Source: CAWJMD01 sp963700925 (GTDB lineage Bacteria > Actinomycetota > Actinomycetes > Actinomycetales > CAWJMD01). Taken from it: a stretch of 64,000 nucleotides of DNA. Shown piece after piece: positions 25,362-34,591 of the stretch. The notes beneath the pieces are model-generated. The model searched no databases and was not told where the DNA came from. It saw only the letters and a list, made by a program, of their open reading frames with translations. Where the stretch lies: assembly GCA_963700925.1 (NCBI GenBank), contig OY969553.1, positions 496,001 through 560,000 of the forward strand, in the 5' to 3' direction. Both the position numbers and the translations under genes were made by a program. Each line of letters starts with the position of its first letter. The stretch's first letter is position 1.

Positions 25362-25392
25362 ACCCTCAACTAGAGGGTTATAGTTATGTCAA
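25362..25392 (-). promoter_or_regulatory. Candidate ftsZ promoter region with small hairpin
   Basis: An AT-rich island within the 223-bp ftsQ-ftsZ gap. On the minus strand TTGACA (25387-25392) is followed by TATAAC (25377-25382), too close to form one promoter, and by the hairpin ACCCTC-loop-GAGGGT (25362-25378). A -10 at normal spacing from TTGACA is not convincing. Other actinobacteria have ftsZ promoters in this gap. Confidence 0.4.
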
Positions 25393-25538
25393 CTGGTCGT
25401 GCGGCGACGCTAAGCCGCGACGGGTCGGTCTCCAAGGAGGCGCGCGGCGTGTCGCGCGATCTGTCGACGAATTGCTCGTGCTGGCAAGGGTTCTGCGTGG
25501 GAGTGCCTGAGTGCTCGAGAGCGCGGGTCAGGCGAGGG

Positions 25539-26525
25539 TCAGCGTGTGACCGGGGTGCTCGGTGCGGAGACGTCGTAGACGTCCGCGGGCGTCTGCAGCA
25601 GCACGCCCAGCACCTCGGCCTTGATCGTCGAGTCCTCGGGGCTCCCCCACACCACTGTCGACTCCGACCGCAGGGTGAGCGTCACGCTGTCGTGTGTGAG
25701 CGCCTCGGTGCCAGCCACCTCGGCCCGCAGCTCGGTGGGAAGGCTCTGCAGCACGGATGTCGCGGCCTGCAGCGGACGGTCGCCGGCTGCAACCGTCGCT
25801 GCGGAGACCAGCGGCAGGTCGCCCGGCGCCTCCGGCTCGGTGGCAAGCCGCACACCCTCGGCGTCGACGAGGGCGAAACCGCCGTCCGCCGCGAACGCCG
25901 CGACCGGCACCCGCTCCGTCACCCGAACCTCGATCGTGGCCGGCCACACCCGAAGCACCTGGACGTCGGCGACCATCGGCAGCCGCTCGATCTGCTCGGC
26001 CAGCCGGGCGGTGTCGACCCTCGCCAGAGGCTTGCCGAGGTCGCCGGTCACGATCGCCTCCACCTCGGCGAGGCCCAGCCGCTCGCCACCGACGAGCTGG
26101 ACCTCCCGGGCCTGCAGCACAGGCGATGCCAGCACGAGCCAGCCGAGGACGGCGGCGGCCACCAGCACGCCGGCGAGCGCCACCGCCGGACGCCATGCCG
26201 ACCGCCGCCGGCGCTTCGACCGCTCGGCGAAGCGTCGGACCGACGAGCTCGACACGCGCGGTGTCTGTGCCGTGGACGGGGCAGGGAACACCGGCAGCGT
26301 CGGCGACGCGGACGGCGTCGAGCGCCTCCGCCCGGGTTGTGGCGTCACCGTTTCCGCCGGGCGGCTGCCTCCCGATGCGCCGTGGCGGCGCTCGTCACGG
26401 GTCGCCCTGGCCGGGTGGCGCGGCGAGCGCGCCGTCGTCACCGGCGCTGGCGCCCTGGACTCGACGGGCGGAGGTGGTGGCTTGGCGATCTGACGCCTCA
26501 CCGGGTGGGGCGGACGCCGGCTCAC
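25539..26525 (-). CDS. ftsQ: Cell division protein FtsQ
   Basis: A 328-residue bitopic protein. A long, basic, Pro-rich cytoplasmic region (1-110) precedes one membrane segment (about 114-134, AVALAGVLVAAAVLGWLVL). A POTRA domain (QAREVQLVGGERLGLAEVEA) and the FtsQ beta domain follow outside the cell. It links early and late divisome proteins. GTG overlaps the murC stop (GTGA). The cytoplasmic part is longer than in most bacteria. Confidence 0.94.
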   Translation of the reverse strand: MSRRPPHPVRRQIAKPPPPPVESRAPAPVTTARSPRHPARATRDERRHGASGGSRPAETVTPQPGRRRSTPSASPTLPVFPAPSTAQTPRVSSSSVRRFAERSKRRRRSAWRPAVALAGVLVAAAVLGWLVLASPVLQAREVQLVGGERLGLAEVEAIVTGDLGKPLARVDTARLAEQIERLPMVADVQVLRVWPATIEVRVTERVPVAAFAADGGFALVDAEGVRLATEPEAPGDLPLVSAATVAAGDRPLQAATSVLQSLPTELRAEVAGTEALTHDSVTLTLRSESTVVWGSPEDSTIKAEVLGVLLQTPADVYDVSAPSTPVTR

Positions 26526-28009
26526 GGAGTGGCCCCGGGGGGCTGAACCGCCGCCGCGACGGGCGGGCTCGGCGCGGCGGAGTCTTCGCGAGAACGCAAC
26601 AGCGCCAGCACTTCCCGGCCGACCATCGTCACGTCACCGGCGCCGACGGTGAGCACCAGGTCACCTGACCGGGCGCGGCGCGCTGCCTCGGCCGGCGCCG
26701 CAGACCAGGAGTCCACGTACGTGACCCGGTCGCCGGGCAGGTCGACCGCGTTCGCCACCAGCGCGCCGGTCACACCCGGTACCGGGTCCTCCCGGGCCGG
26801 GTACACGTCCATCACGACGACCTCGTCGGCGCCTGAGAGGGCCTGGCCGAACTCGGTGGCGAACGCGAGCGTCCGGCTGAAGAGGTGGGGCTGGAACACG
26901 ACGACAAGACGTCCGGCGTCGGCGACCTGGCGGCCCGTGGCCACTGCGGCGGCGACCTTGGCCGGGTTGTGCGCGTAGTCGTCGTACACGCGGACGCCGT
27001 CAGCCTCGCCCCTGGCCTCGAACCTGCGCCGGGTGCCGGTGAAGGCACCCAGCCCCGCCCTGGCCGCGTCAGGATCGACACCCAGCGCCAGCGCGGCGGC
27101 GAACGCACCGGCCGCGTTCAGGGCGTTGTGGTGTCCCGGGACGGCGAGGCGGACGCGACCCGACCCGCCTGGGGCGCGCAGCTCGAAGTCCGCGCAGCCG
27201 GCGTCGAAGGAGAGGTCGGTGACCCTCACGTCGGCGTCCTCGCCGGTGCCGTAGACCACCACCGAGCGACCGGCGGCGCGCGAGCGTGCGGCCAGCGCGG
27301 CCGACCCCGGGTCGTCGCCGCAGGCCACCAGCGTGCCGCTCGGCCCCAGCCGGTCGGCGAAGGCCTCGAACGCCTCGACCACCTTCTCGGCCGTGCCGTA
27401 GTGGTCGAGGTGGTCGGGCTGCACGTTCGTCACGACCGACACGACCGGGGTGTAGACGAGGAAGGACGAGTCGGACTCGTCGGCCTCGGCCACGAACACG
27501 TCTCCCGAGCCCTGGTGGCCGTTGGTGCCCGCTCCGACCAGCTCGCCGCCGATCGCGAAGGACGGGTCGAGACCGGCGCTCTGCAACAGGACGGTGAGCA
27601 TGGACGAGGTCGTGGTCTTGCCGTTCGTGCCCGCGACCGCCACACCCCGGTAGCCCTGCATCAGCGCGTGCAGCGCCTGCGACCGGTGCAGCACCGTCAC
27701 GCCCAGCTCCCCCGCCCTGACGAGCTCGGGGTTGCCCGGACGGATCGCCGACGACGCCACGACGGTGTTGACACGGTCGACCCGCGTCGGGTCGAAGCCG
27801 GCGTCGACGCGCCCGCCGACGGCGCGCAGGGCGGCGAGCACCGGCATGTCCTTGGCGTCACTGCCCGAGACGTCGAGACCGCGGGCCAGCATGATGCGAG
27901 CGATGCCCGACATGCCGATGCCGCCGACGCCGACGAAATGCACGGGGGCCAGGTCGACTGCGGGAGCCACCATGGCGCTCAGGTCGAAACGCGGTCCGGC
28001 AGTGGGCAT
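26522..28009 (-). CDS. murC: UDP-N-acetylmuramate-L-alanine ligase
   Basis: A 495-residue Mur ligase adding L-Ala to UDP-MurNAc. It has the N-terminal Rossmann motif VHFVGVGGIGMSGIARIML, the ATP loop VAGTNGKTTTSSM, the DHLDHYGT segment and the C-terminal motif VYDDYAHNPAKV. ATG shares its A with the murG stop (TGATG). A hydrophilic Pro/Ala tail extends past the usual end. Cytoplasmic; the first amino acid of the stem peptide is added here. Confidence 0.96.
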   Translation of the reverse strand: MPTAGPRFDLSAMVAPAVDLAPVHFVGVGGIGMSGIARIMLARGLDVSGSDAKDMPVLAALRAVGGRVDAGFDPTRVDRVNTVVASSAIRPGNPELVRAGELGVTVLHRSQALHALMQGYRGVAVAGTNGKTTTSSMLTVLLQSAGLDPSFAIGGELVGAGTNGHQGSGDVFVAEADESDSSFLVYTPVVSVVTNVQPDHLDHYGTAEKVVEAFEAFADRLGPSGTLVACGDDPGSAALAARSRAAGRSVVVYGTGEDADVRVTDLSFDAGCADFELRAPGGSGRVRLAVPGHHNALNAAGAFAAALALGVDPDAARAGLGAFTGTRRRFEARGEADGVRVYDDYAHNPAKVAAAVATGRQVADAGRLVVVFQPHLFSRTLAFATEFGQALSGADEVVVMDVYPAREDPVPGVTGALVANAVDLPGDRVTYVDSWSAAPAEAARRARSGDLVLTVGAGDVTMVGREVLALLRSREDSAAPSPPVAAAVQPPGATP

Positions 28010-29133
28010 CACGACCGCCCAGGGTGTTCTGAGGCAGCCTTGACGACCAGGTCGGCGAGGCGCTCGTCGGCATCGCGCACACCAGCGCCGGCTGCCGCGT
28101 CGGTCATCTCGGTGAGGCGTTCGGGGTCGACCAGCAGGGGGACGAGGTGCTCGCGGAGCCACTCGGCGTCGAGATCCGAGTCGTCGACCAGCAGCCCGCC
28201 ACCGACGGCCACGACCGGCTCGGCATTCAGTCGCTGCTCGCCGTTGCCGATCGGCAGCGGCACGTAGACGGCCGGCAGCCCTACCGTCGTGAGCTCGCAG
28301 ACCGTGTTGGCTCCGGCCCTGCACAGCACGAGATCGGCTGCGGCGTAAGCAAGATCCATCCGGTCGGAATACTCCATCGCGACGTACGCCGGAACGGTCT
28401 GCTCGCTCGGTGTGGCGCCCGTCTTGCCGGCCCCGGTCAGGTGCAGCACGCCGATGCCTGCCGACGTCAGCGCCGGGAGTGCCTCGGCCACGGCGTCGTT
28501 GAGCCGCTGGGCGCCGAGCGACCCTCCGGTGACCAGCAGGGTCGGTGCGTGCGGGTCGAGGCCGAGGTGCCGGCGTGCCTCGTCGCGGACGGCACTGCGG
28601 TGCAACGTGCTGATCTCACGCCGCAGCGGCATGCCGACCCGCACCGCGTGCGCCAGCCGGGTGCCGGGAAACGTCACCGCGACATGGCGCGTCAGCCGGG
28701 CGCCGAGGCGGTTGGCCACACCGGGTCTGCTGTTCTGCTCGTGGACGACGATCGGCACGCCCAGGCGTCGAGCCGCGAGGTACGCGGGTGGGCTGACGTA
28801 GCCGCCCATGCCGACCACGACGTCCGCGTCCACAGACGAGATCGCCTCTGCCGCACGGTCGACCGCCGCTTTGAGCCGCGCCGGCACCCGAAGGAGCGCA
28901 CCTGAGGGTCGTCGTGGCAGGGGCACCTTGGGGATCGTGACGATGGCGTAGCCGCGAGCCGGCACCAGTCGCGACTCCAGGCCCTCGTCGGTGCCGAGTG
29001 CGAGCACCCGCGTCTCCTGGTCGCGGCGCACGAGGGCGTCGGCCAGGGCCAGCAGCGGGCTCACATGGCCGGCGCTGCCACCCCCCGCCAGGACGACCGA
29101 CAGCGGACCACTGCGCGGGACTGCTGTGCTCAC
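28009..29133 (-). CDS. murG: UDP-GlcNAc:undecaprenyl-PP-MurNAc-pentapeptide GlcNAc transferase
   Basis: A 374-residue GT28 glycosyltransferase that makes lipid II from lipid I at the inner membrane face. G-loops are AGGGSAGHVSP and VTGGSLGAQRLNDAV; VVGMGGYVSPPAYLAA and HEQNSRPGVANR are typical. The acceptor/donor loop CRAGANTVCELTTVGLPAVYVPLP is complete. GTG at 29133 overlaps the ftsW stop (GTGA), matching the rest of the cluster; an in-frame GTG lies 15 nt upstream. Confidence 0.96.
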   Translation of the reverse strand: MSTAVPRSGPLSVVLAGGGSAGHVSPLLALADALVRRDQETRVLALGTDEGLESRLVPARGYAIVTIPKVPLPRRPSGALLRVPARLKAAVDRAAEAISSVDADVVVGMGGYVSPPAYLAARRLGVPIVVHEQNSRPGVANRLGARLTRHVAVTFPGTRLAHAVRVGMPLRREISTLHRSAVRDEARRHLGLDPHAPTLLVTGGSLGAQRLNDAVAEALPALTSAGIGVLHLTGAGKTGATPSEQTVPAYVAMEYSDRMDLAYAAADLVLCRAGANTVCELTTVGLPAVYVPLPIGNGEQRLNAEPVVAVGGGLLVDDSDLDAEWLREHLVPLLVDPERLTEMTDAAAGAGVRDADERLADLVVKAASEHPGRS

Positions 29134-30416
29134 CGGCGCTCCCGCCACGCGCTGCCACGAGACGCCACCACGGCGAGCGAGCGACGCACCACGCCCGGCC
29201 GGGCAGCCAGAGCGGCACGCGCGCCGGGCTCGGTGCGAGCGAACGAGAGCACCATCCCCAGCGCCGCCAGGGTGGTCAGCAGGGCTGACCCTCCGCTCGA
29301 CACCAGCGGCAGGGGCACCCCGACCACCGGCAGCAGTCCCAGCACGACGGCGACGTTGAGGAGGCCCTGCCCGACCACCCAGCCGAGCACTCCGGCGGTG
29401 GCGATCTTGACGAACAGGTCGTCGTGGCGCAGCACGACCCGCAGGCCTCCGACGGCGATCACCGCCAGGAGCGCGAGGATCGTCAAGGTGCCCGGCAGAC
29501 CCAGCTCCTCACCGATGATCGCGTAGATGAAGTCGTTGTGTGCCTCGGGCAGCCACGACCACTTCTCGCGGCTCGCGCCCAGGCCGAGGCCCCACCAGCC
29601 GCCCGACGCCAGCGCCCACGTGCCGTGGGTCGACTGCCAGCACTCGTTCATCTGGTCGCACTCCGCGCCACCCAGCCAGGTCTGGATCCGCGTCACCCGG
29701 TTCTTGCTGGACATGACCAGGAAGCCGGTGAGGACGGCGCCGGCGGCCAGCGTCATCGCGAACAGCCGTCCGGACGCGCCGGCTACGTAGAGCATCACGC
29801 CGACCAGCATCATGATCACGAGCGCGGTGCCGAGGTCGCGGCCGGCCAGCACGAGCGCGATGACGAGGGCGGAGACGGGCCCGACCGGCACGATCACATG
29901 CTGCCACCTGTGCAGCAGAGGCGCCTTGGTCGACAGGATCGTGGCGCACCAGACCACCAGGGCGACCTTCGCGGCCTCCGACGGCTGCGCGGAGATCGGC
30001 CCCAGGGTGATCCAGTTGAGGTTGCCGTTCACCCCGAAGCCGAGGGGCGTGAAGACCAGTAGCTGAGCCGTCACCGCCAGCACGACGAGCGGCCACGCCA
30101 TGGCCTTCCAGACGCGGACGGGCACGCGCGAGCAGGCCACCATCAACGGCACGCCGATCGCTGCGTAGGCCGCCTGCTTGCCGAAGACCGCGAAGGGCGA
30201 ACCCCCCTCCTCGATCGCGTCCACGCTCGAGCTCGACAGGACCATCACCAGGCCGATCACCACGAGCACCAGGGTCGAGCCGAGCAGCAGGTAGTAGCTG
30301 GTGGTTGGCGTCTCCCAGACCGCCAGGCGCTCGCTGACGCGGCGTCCGATGTCGGCCGCCAGCCCCGAGGACCTGCCGGGCCCGTCCTCTCGGACACCCG
30401 GGGTGATGGCAGCCAC
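29130..30416 (-). CDS. ftsW: SEDS peptidoglycan polymerase FtsW
   Basis: A 428-residue polytopic membrane glycosyltransferase of the divisome. About ten membrane segments begin near residue 40. Family landmarks are GVNGNLNWITLGPISAQPSEAAKVAL, AGRDLGTALVI, EAHNDFIYAIIGEELG and PLPLVSSGGSALL. The catalytic Asp of the large loop is in AGRDLGT. GTG at 30416 is one base after the murD stop. The upstream frame is open inside murD but is not used. It works with FtsI encoded in the same cluster. Confidence 0.95.
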   Translation of the reverse strand: MAAITPGVREDGPGRSSGLAADIGRRVSERLAVWETPTTSYYLLLGSTLVLVVIGLVMVLSSSSVDAIEEGGSPFAVFGKQAAYAAIGVPLMVACSRVPVRVWKAMAWPLVVLAVTAQLLVFTPLGFGVNGNLNWITLGPISAQPSEAAKVALVVWCATILSTKAPLLHRWQHVIVPVGPVSALVIALVLAGRDLGTALVIMMLVGVMLYVAGASGRLFAMTLAAGAVLTGFLVMSSKNRVTRIQTWLGGAECDQMNECWQSTHGTWALASGGWWGLGLGASREKWSWLPEAHNDFIYAIIGEELGLPGTLTILALLAVIAVGGLRVVLRHDDLFVKIATAGVLGWVVGQGLLNVAVVLGLLPVVGVPLPLVSSGGSALLTTLAALGMVLSFARTEPGARAALAARPGVVRRSLAVVASRGSAWRERR

Positions 30417-30417
30417 G

Positions 30418-31977
30418 TCAGCGCCCTCCGTACCCGGCGCTGCCCCGCTCGTCGAGCTGGGCACGGACGGCTGACGCGAAGGCGTCGCCGCGGTGGCCGT
30501 ACGTCGTGAACTGGTCCATCGAGGCGCTCGCCGGGGCGAGCAGCACCACGTCTCCGGGGCGCGCCAGGTCGCCGGCCGTCGCAACGGCCCGGTGCATGAC
30601 GAAATCAGCCACCGGCATGCCCTCAGTCTCGGTGGCGTCCACCTCGACCACGCGGACATCCGGTGCGTGTCGCGCCAGAGCCTCACGCAGCGGCGCACGG
30701 TCGACGCCGATCAGCACCGCCGCGCGCAGCCGCCCCGCGTGCTCGCGCACCAGCGCGTCGAAGTCGGCTCCCTTCGGCAGGCCTCCAGCGATCCACACGA
30801 CCGAGTTGAAGGCGCGCAGCGACGCCGCCGCCGCGTGGGGGTTCGTGGCCTTGGAGTCGTCGACCCACGTGACCTCGCCGGAGCTGGCCACCGTCTGGAT
30901 GCGGTGCGGCTCGGGCAGCATCGAGCGCAGGCCGTCGCGCACGGCTGTCGGCGCGACGCCGTGCGCCCTCGCGAGAGCCGCGGCCGCCAGCGCGTTCGCG
31001 ACCGTGTGCGGCGCGACCACGCCTCCGCCGGCCTGCTCGAGGTCGGCCATCGTGCCCAGCTCGAGGGCGCTCGACCCGCGATGCTCGGTGAACGCGCGGT
31101 CGCAGAGCACGTCGTCCACGACACCGAGCATGGAACGACTCGGCACCCCGAGGGTGAAGCCGACCGCGCGGCAGCCCTCCACCACGTCGGCGGCCTCGAC
31201 CAGCTGCTCGGTCAGAGGGTCCTCGACGTTGTAGACGCAGGCGACCTCGGTGCCCTCGTACACGCGGCCCTTCGCCGCTGCGTAGGCCTCCAGCGAGCCG
31301 TGCCAGTCGACGTGGTCACGGGCGACGTTGAGGCAGGCACTGGCCCGTGGCGCCAGGGAAGGCGACCGGTGGAGCTGGAACGTCGACAGCTCCACTGCGA
31401 GAACGTCGAAGGGCTGAGGGTCGACGACCGCGTAGACGACCGGTGTGCCGACGTTGCCGACTGCCGTAGCCCGCAGCCCGGCGGCCAGCAGCATCTTCTC
31501 GAGCATCCGCACCGTCGTGGTCTTGCCGTTCGTGCCGGTCAGGGTGAGCCACGGGGTGGCGCCGGCAGCCGGGCGCAGCCTCCAGGCGAGCTCCACCTCG
31601 TCCCACACCGGCACCCCTGCCCGCGACGCCTCGACCAGCAGGGGCGCGTCGGGGCGCCACCCCGGCGAGGTGACGACGACGTCGGGCAGCCCGCCGTCGA
31701 CAGCCGGAAGGGACGTCGCCGTCGACGGGCCGAGCAGGCTGCTGCCGCCGAGAACATCCACGAGCTCGCGGTCGCGGCGCAGGTTCGCCCCGTGCGACGG
31801 GTCGCCGGTGTCGCGGGCGTCGACGACGACGACCCGGGCGCCTCGCTGCAGCAGCACGTCGGCCGCGGCGAAGCCCGAGAGGCCGAGGCCGGCCACCACG
31901 ACTCTCAGCCCGGCCCAGTCCGCGCCAGCGTGCGTGAGGGCTGCCGTCCGAACGGCGCCCTCGGCGGGACCGCTCAC
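30418..31977 (-). CDS. murD: UDP-N-acetylmuramoyl-L-alanine-D-glutamate ligase
   Basis: A 519-residue Mur ligase adding D-Glu. It has an N-terminal Rossmann domain (LRVVVAGLGLSGFAAADVLL), the ATP loop LTLTGTNGKTTTVRML, NVARDHVDWHGS and the C-terminal TWVDDSKATNPHAAAASL, with WIAGGLPKGADF after it. The length slightly exceeds the usual 450-480 residues because of N-terminal additions and loops. GTG overlaps the mraY stop (GTGA). Confidence 0.96.
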   Translation of the reverse strand: MSGPAEGAVRTAALTHAGADWAGLRVVVAGLGLSGFAAADVLLQRGARVVVVDARDTGDPSHGANLRRDRELVDVLGGSSLLGPSTATSLPAVDGGLPDVVVTSPGWRPDAPLLVEASRAGVPVWDEVELAWRLRPAAGATPWLTLTGTNGKTTTVRMLEKMLLAAGLRATAVGNVGTPVVYAVVDPQPFDVLAVELSTFQLHRSPSLAPRASACLNVARDHVDWHGSLEAYAAAKGRVYEGTEVACVYNVEDPLTEQLVEAADVVEGCRAVGFTLGVPSRSMLGVVDDVLCDRAFTEHRGSSALELGTMADLEQAGGGVVAPHTVANALAAAALARAHGVAPTAVRDGLRSMLPEPHRIQTVASSGEVTWVDDSKATNPHAAAASLRAFNSVVWIAGGLPKGADFDALVREHAGRLRAAVLIGVDRAPLREALARHAPDVRVVEVDATETEGMPVADFVMHRAVATAGDLARPGDVVLLAPASASMDQFTTYGHRGDAFASAVRAQLDERGSAGYGGR

Positions 31978-33059
31978 AGGGTGACGACCCACTCGGCGTA
32001 GAACAGCCCCAGGCCGAGCGCGACGAACAGCCCGGCGATGATCCAGAACCGGATCACGATGGTGACCTCGGCCCACCCAGCCAGCTCGAAGTGATGCTGC
32101 AACGGGGCCATCCGGAAGACCCGCCGTCGGGTGAGCTTGAACGAGCCGACCTGGATGATCACCGACAGCGTGATCAGCACGAAGAGCCCGCCCATCACGA
32201 TCAGCAGCAGCTCCGTGCGGGTCGTGATCGCGAGCCCGGCGAGGGCGCCGCCGAGGGCGAGAGACCCGGTGTCTCCCATGAAGATCTTGGCCGGCGAGGC
32301 GTTCCACCACAGGAAGCCGAAGCACGCACCCATCAGGGCGGCGGCGACCACCGCGAGATCGCGCGGGTCACGGACCTCATAGCACTGTGGTCCGGCCTGG
32401 GCCACGTTCTGGCACGACTGGTTCGACTGCCAGATGCCCACCAGCACATAGGCACCCGCCACCATCGTCGAGGCGCCGGTGGCCAGCCCGTCGAGCCCGT
32501 CGGTCAGGTTCACCCCGTTGCTGGTGGCGGCGATCATCAGCTGGGCCCAGATCACGAACAGCAGCAGCCCGAGGGCGGCACCCGCGAAGGCGAAGTCGAG
32601 GCCGGTGTCGCGGATCACCGAGATCGCGGTCGATGCCGGGGTGCGGTAGCCCTCGTTGGGGAACATCAGGGCGAGCACGGCGAACACGATGGCGACCAGC
32701 GACTGGGCGGCGAGCTTCGGCCCGCTGCGCAGGCCGAGGCTGCGCTGCCGCGAGATCTTGATGAAGTCGTCGAGGAAGCCGACCACGCCGAGACCGGTCA
32801 TCAGGAACAGGACCAGCAGCGCCGAGACGGTGACCTCGGACATGGTGAACAGGTGCGCGAGCGCGTAGGCGGCGAGGCTGCCCCCGATGATCACCGCCCC
32901 GCCCATCGTGGGCGTGCCCCGCTTCGTGTGGTGCGAGGTCGGGCCGTCGTCACGGATGAACTGTCCGTAGCCGCGCTTCACCAGGAACCTGATGTACAGC
33001 GGAGTTCCGAACAGGGAGAACACGAGTGCGAGGGCAGCGGCCGCCAGAACGGTTCTCAT
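31974..33059 (-). CDS. mraY: Phospho-MurNAc-pentapeptide transferase
   Basis: A 361-residue integral membrane enzyme that transfers phospho-MurNAc-pentapeptide to undecaprenyl phosphate to form lipid I. About ten membrane segments are seen. Active-site motifs are GFLDDFIKISR, NGVNLTDGLDGLATG and FMGDTGSLALGG, with the basic loop HHTKRGTPTMGG near the N-terminus. ATG overlaps the murF stop (ATGA). Confidence 0.97.
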   Translation of the reverse strand: MRTVLAAAALALVFSLFGTPLYIRFLVKRGYGQFIRDDGPTSHHTKRGTPTMGGAVIIGGSLAAYALAHLFTMSEVTVSALLVLFLMTGLGVVGFLDDFIKISRQRSLGLRSGPKLAAQSLVAIVFAVLALMFPNEGYRTPASTAISVIRDTGLDFAFAGAALGLLLFVIWAQLMIAATSNGVNLTDGLDGLATGASTMVAGAYVLVGIWQSNQSCQNVAQAGPQCYEVRDPRDLAVVAAALMGACFGFLWWNASPAKIFMGDTGSLALGGALAGLAITTRTELLLIVMGGLFVLITLSVIIQVGSFKLTRRRVFRMAPLQHHFELAGWAEVTIVIRFWIIAGLFVALGLGLFYAEWVVTL

Positions 33060-34591
33060 CGGGCCCCCTCCGACGGGGCCGCGGGCTCGCCGGGCTGCGC
33101 GTTCACGGGTCCAAGGGTGGCAGTCCCGGTCGGCGCTTCAGCGGACCCCCGGGCTGGGGTCTGCTGCGTGTCGGACGCCACCCGGTCGCCCAGCCACCGC
33201 AGGCCGCTGTCACGCGACGACTTGAAGAGCACGACGTCTCCGGGCGCCAGCCGCTCGCGCAGCAGCTCGAAGGCGGCGTCGGCGTCCGGCACCCAGACCG
33301 ACTCACCACCCCACGAGCCCTCCATCACCGCGCCGGTGTGGACGGGGCGTGCCCCCGGGCCGACGGCGACCAGCTGGGAGACGTCGAGCCGGACGGCCAG
33401 CCGGCCGATCTCGTCGTGCAGGGTCGCGGACTGCTCCCCCAGCTCGAGCATCTCGCCGAGCACCGCGAACGTTCGGCCGCCGCCGCCCATCGAGACCAGG
33501 GCCTTGAGGGCTGCCCGAACCGAGTCGGGATTGGCGTTGTAGGCGTCGTTGACGACCGTGACTCCGTCGGCGCGCTCGACGACCTCCATGCGCCACCGGC
33601 TCGCGGGGACGGCGGACGACAGAAGCTCTGAAACCCGCTGCGGCGCAAGGCCCAGGTGGAGGGCCACGGCCCCTGCGGCCAGCGCGTTCGACACGTGGTG
33701 CTCGCCGTGCAGGCCCAGCTGGACCGCGGCGGTGCCCTCGGCTCCGGCGATGGTGCTGACCAGCCGAAAGCGGGCTCGCCCACGTGCGTCGAGCTCGACG
33801 TCCTCGGCGCGGACGGCGGCGCGCGCATCGCCCGAGGCGCTCGTGCCGAGCACGACGCCCCGCGCGAGGGCCACCATCGCAGCCACGCGATAGTCGTCGA
33901 GGTTCAGCACCGCGACCCCGTCGTCCGAAAGAGCTTGCACCAGTTCTGACTTCGCTGTTGCGACAGCCTCCATCGACCCGAACTCGCTGGCATGGGCGTA
34001 CCCGACGTTGAGCACCACCGAGACGTTCGGCGGGGCCACCGAGGTCAGGTAGCTGAGGTGGCCGATGCCGCGTGCGCCCATCTCGACGACGAGGTAGCGC
34101 GTGCTCTCGTCGATGCGGCAGACCGTCAGCGGCACGCCGATCTCGGAGTTGAACGACTGCTCGGCGGCGACGGTCGGGCCGAGGTCGGCCAGCAGCGTCG
34201 CGAGCAGGTCCTTCGTGCTGGTCTTGCCCGACGAACCGGTGACGGCCACGACGGTGAGCGCATCGCCCGCGGCGTCGACCACGGAGCGCGCCAGCCGTCC
34301 GAACGCCTCCTGGGTGTCGTCGACGAGCACCTGCGGCAGCTGGTCGTCGACGGGGCGCTCCACCACGGCAGCGACGGCACCGGCCTGCCGGGCCGCCGCG
34401 ACGTAGTCATGGCCGTCGGCCTGCTCGCCCCTGCGTGCGAGGTACAGCCCGCCCGGTCCGCAGAGCCGGGAGTCGGTCACGACGGGCCCGCCGACGACGA
34501 TCTGCTCGGCTGCGGTGTCGGCCCGGTCACCACCGGTGACCAGGCGCCCCCCTGTTGCCCGGACGACCTCGGCGAGGCTGACCACGATCAC
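33056..34591 (-). CDS. murF: UDP-MurNAc-tripeptide-D-Ala-D-Ala ligase
   Basis: A 511-residue Mur ligase that adds D-Ala-D-Ala to the stem peptide. N-terminal domain with TDSRLCGPGGLYLARRGEQADGH, ATP loop VAVTGSSGKTSTKDLL, EMGARGIGHLSYL and the C-terminal VVNDAYNANPDSVRAAL. The C-terminus past residue 470 is low complexity. GTG overlaps the murE stop (GTGA). Confidence 0.96.
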   Translation of the reverse strand: MIVVSLAEVVRATGGRLVTGGDRADTAAEQIVVGGPVVTDSRLCGPGGLYLARRGEQADGHDYVAAARQAGAVAAVVERPVDDQLPQVLVDDTQEAFGRLARSVVDAAGDALTVVAVTGSSGKTSTKDLLATLLADLGPTVAAEQSFNSEIGVPLTVCRIDESTRYLVVEMGARGIGHLSYLTSVAPPNVSVVLNVGYAHASEFGSMEAVATAKSELVQALSDDGVAVLNLDDYRVAAMVALARGVVLGTSASGDARAAVRAEDVELDARGRARFRLVSTIAGAEGTAAVQLGLHGEHHVSNALAAGAVALHLGLAPQRVSELLSSAVPASRWRMEVVERADGVTVVNDAYNANPDSVRAALKALVSMGGGGRTFAVLGEMLELGEQSATLHDEIGRLAVRLDVSQLVAVGPGARPVHTGAVMEGSWGGESVWVPDADAAFELLRERLAPGDVVLFKSSRDSGLRWLGDRVASDTQQTPARGSAEAPTGTATLGPVNAQPGEPAAPSEGAR

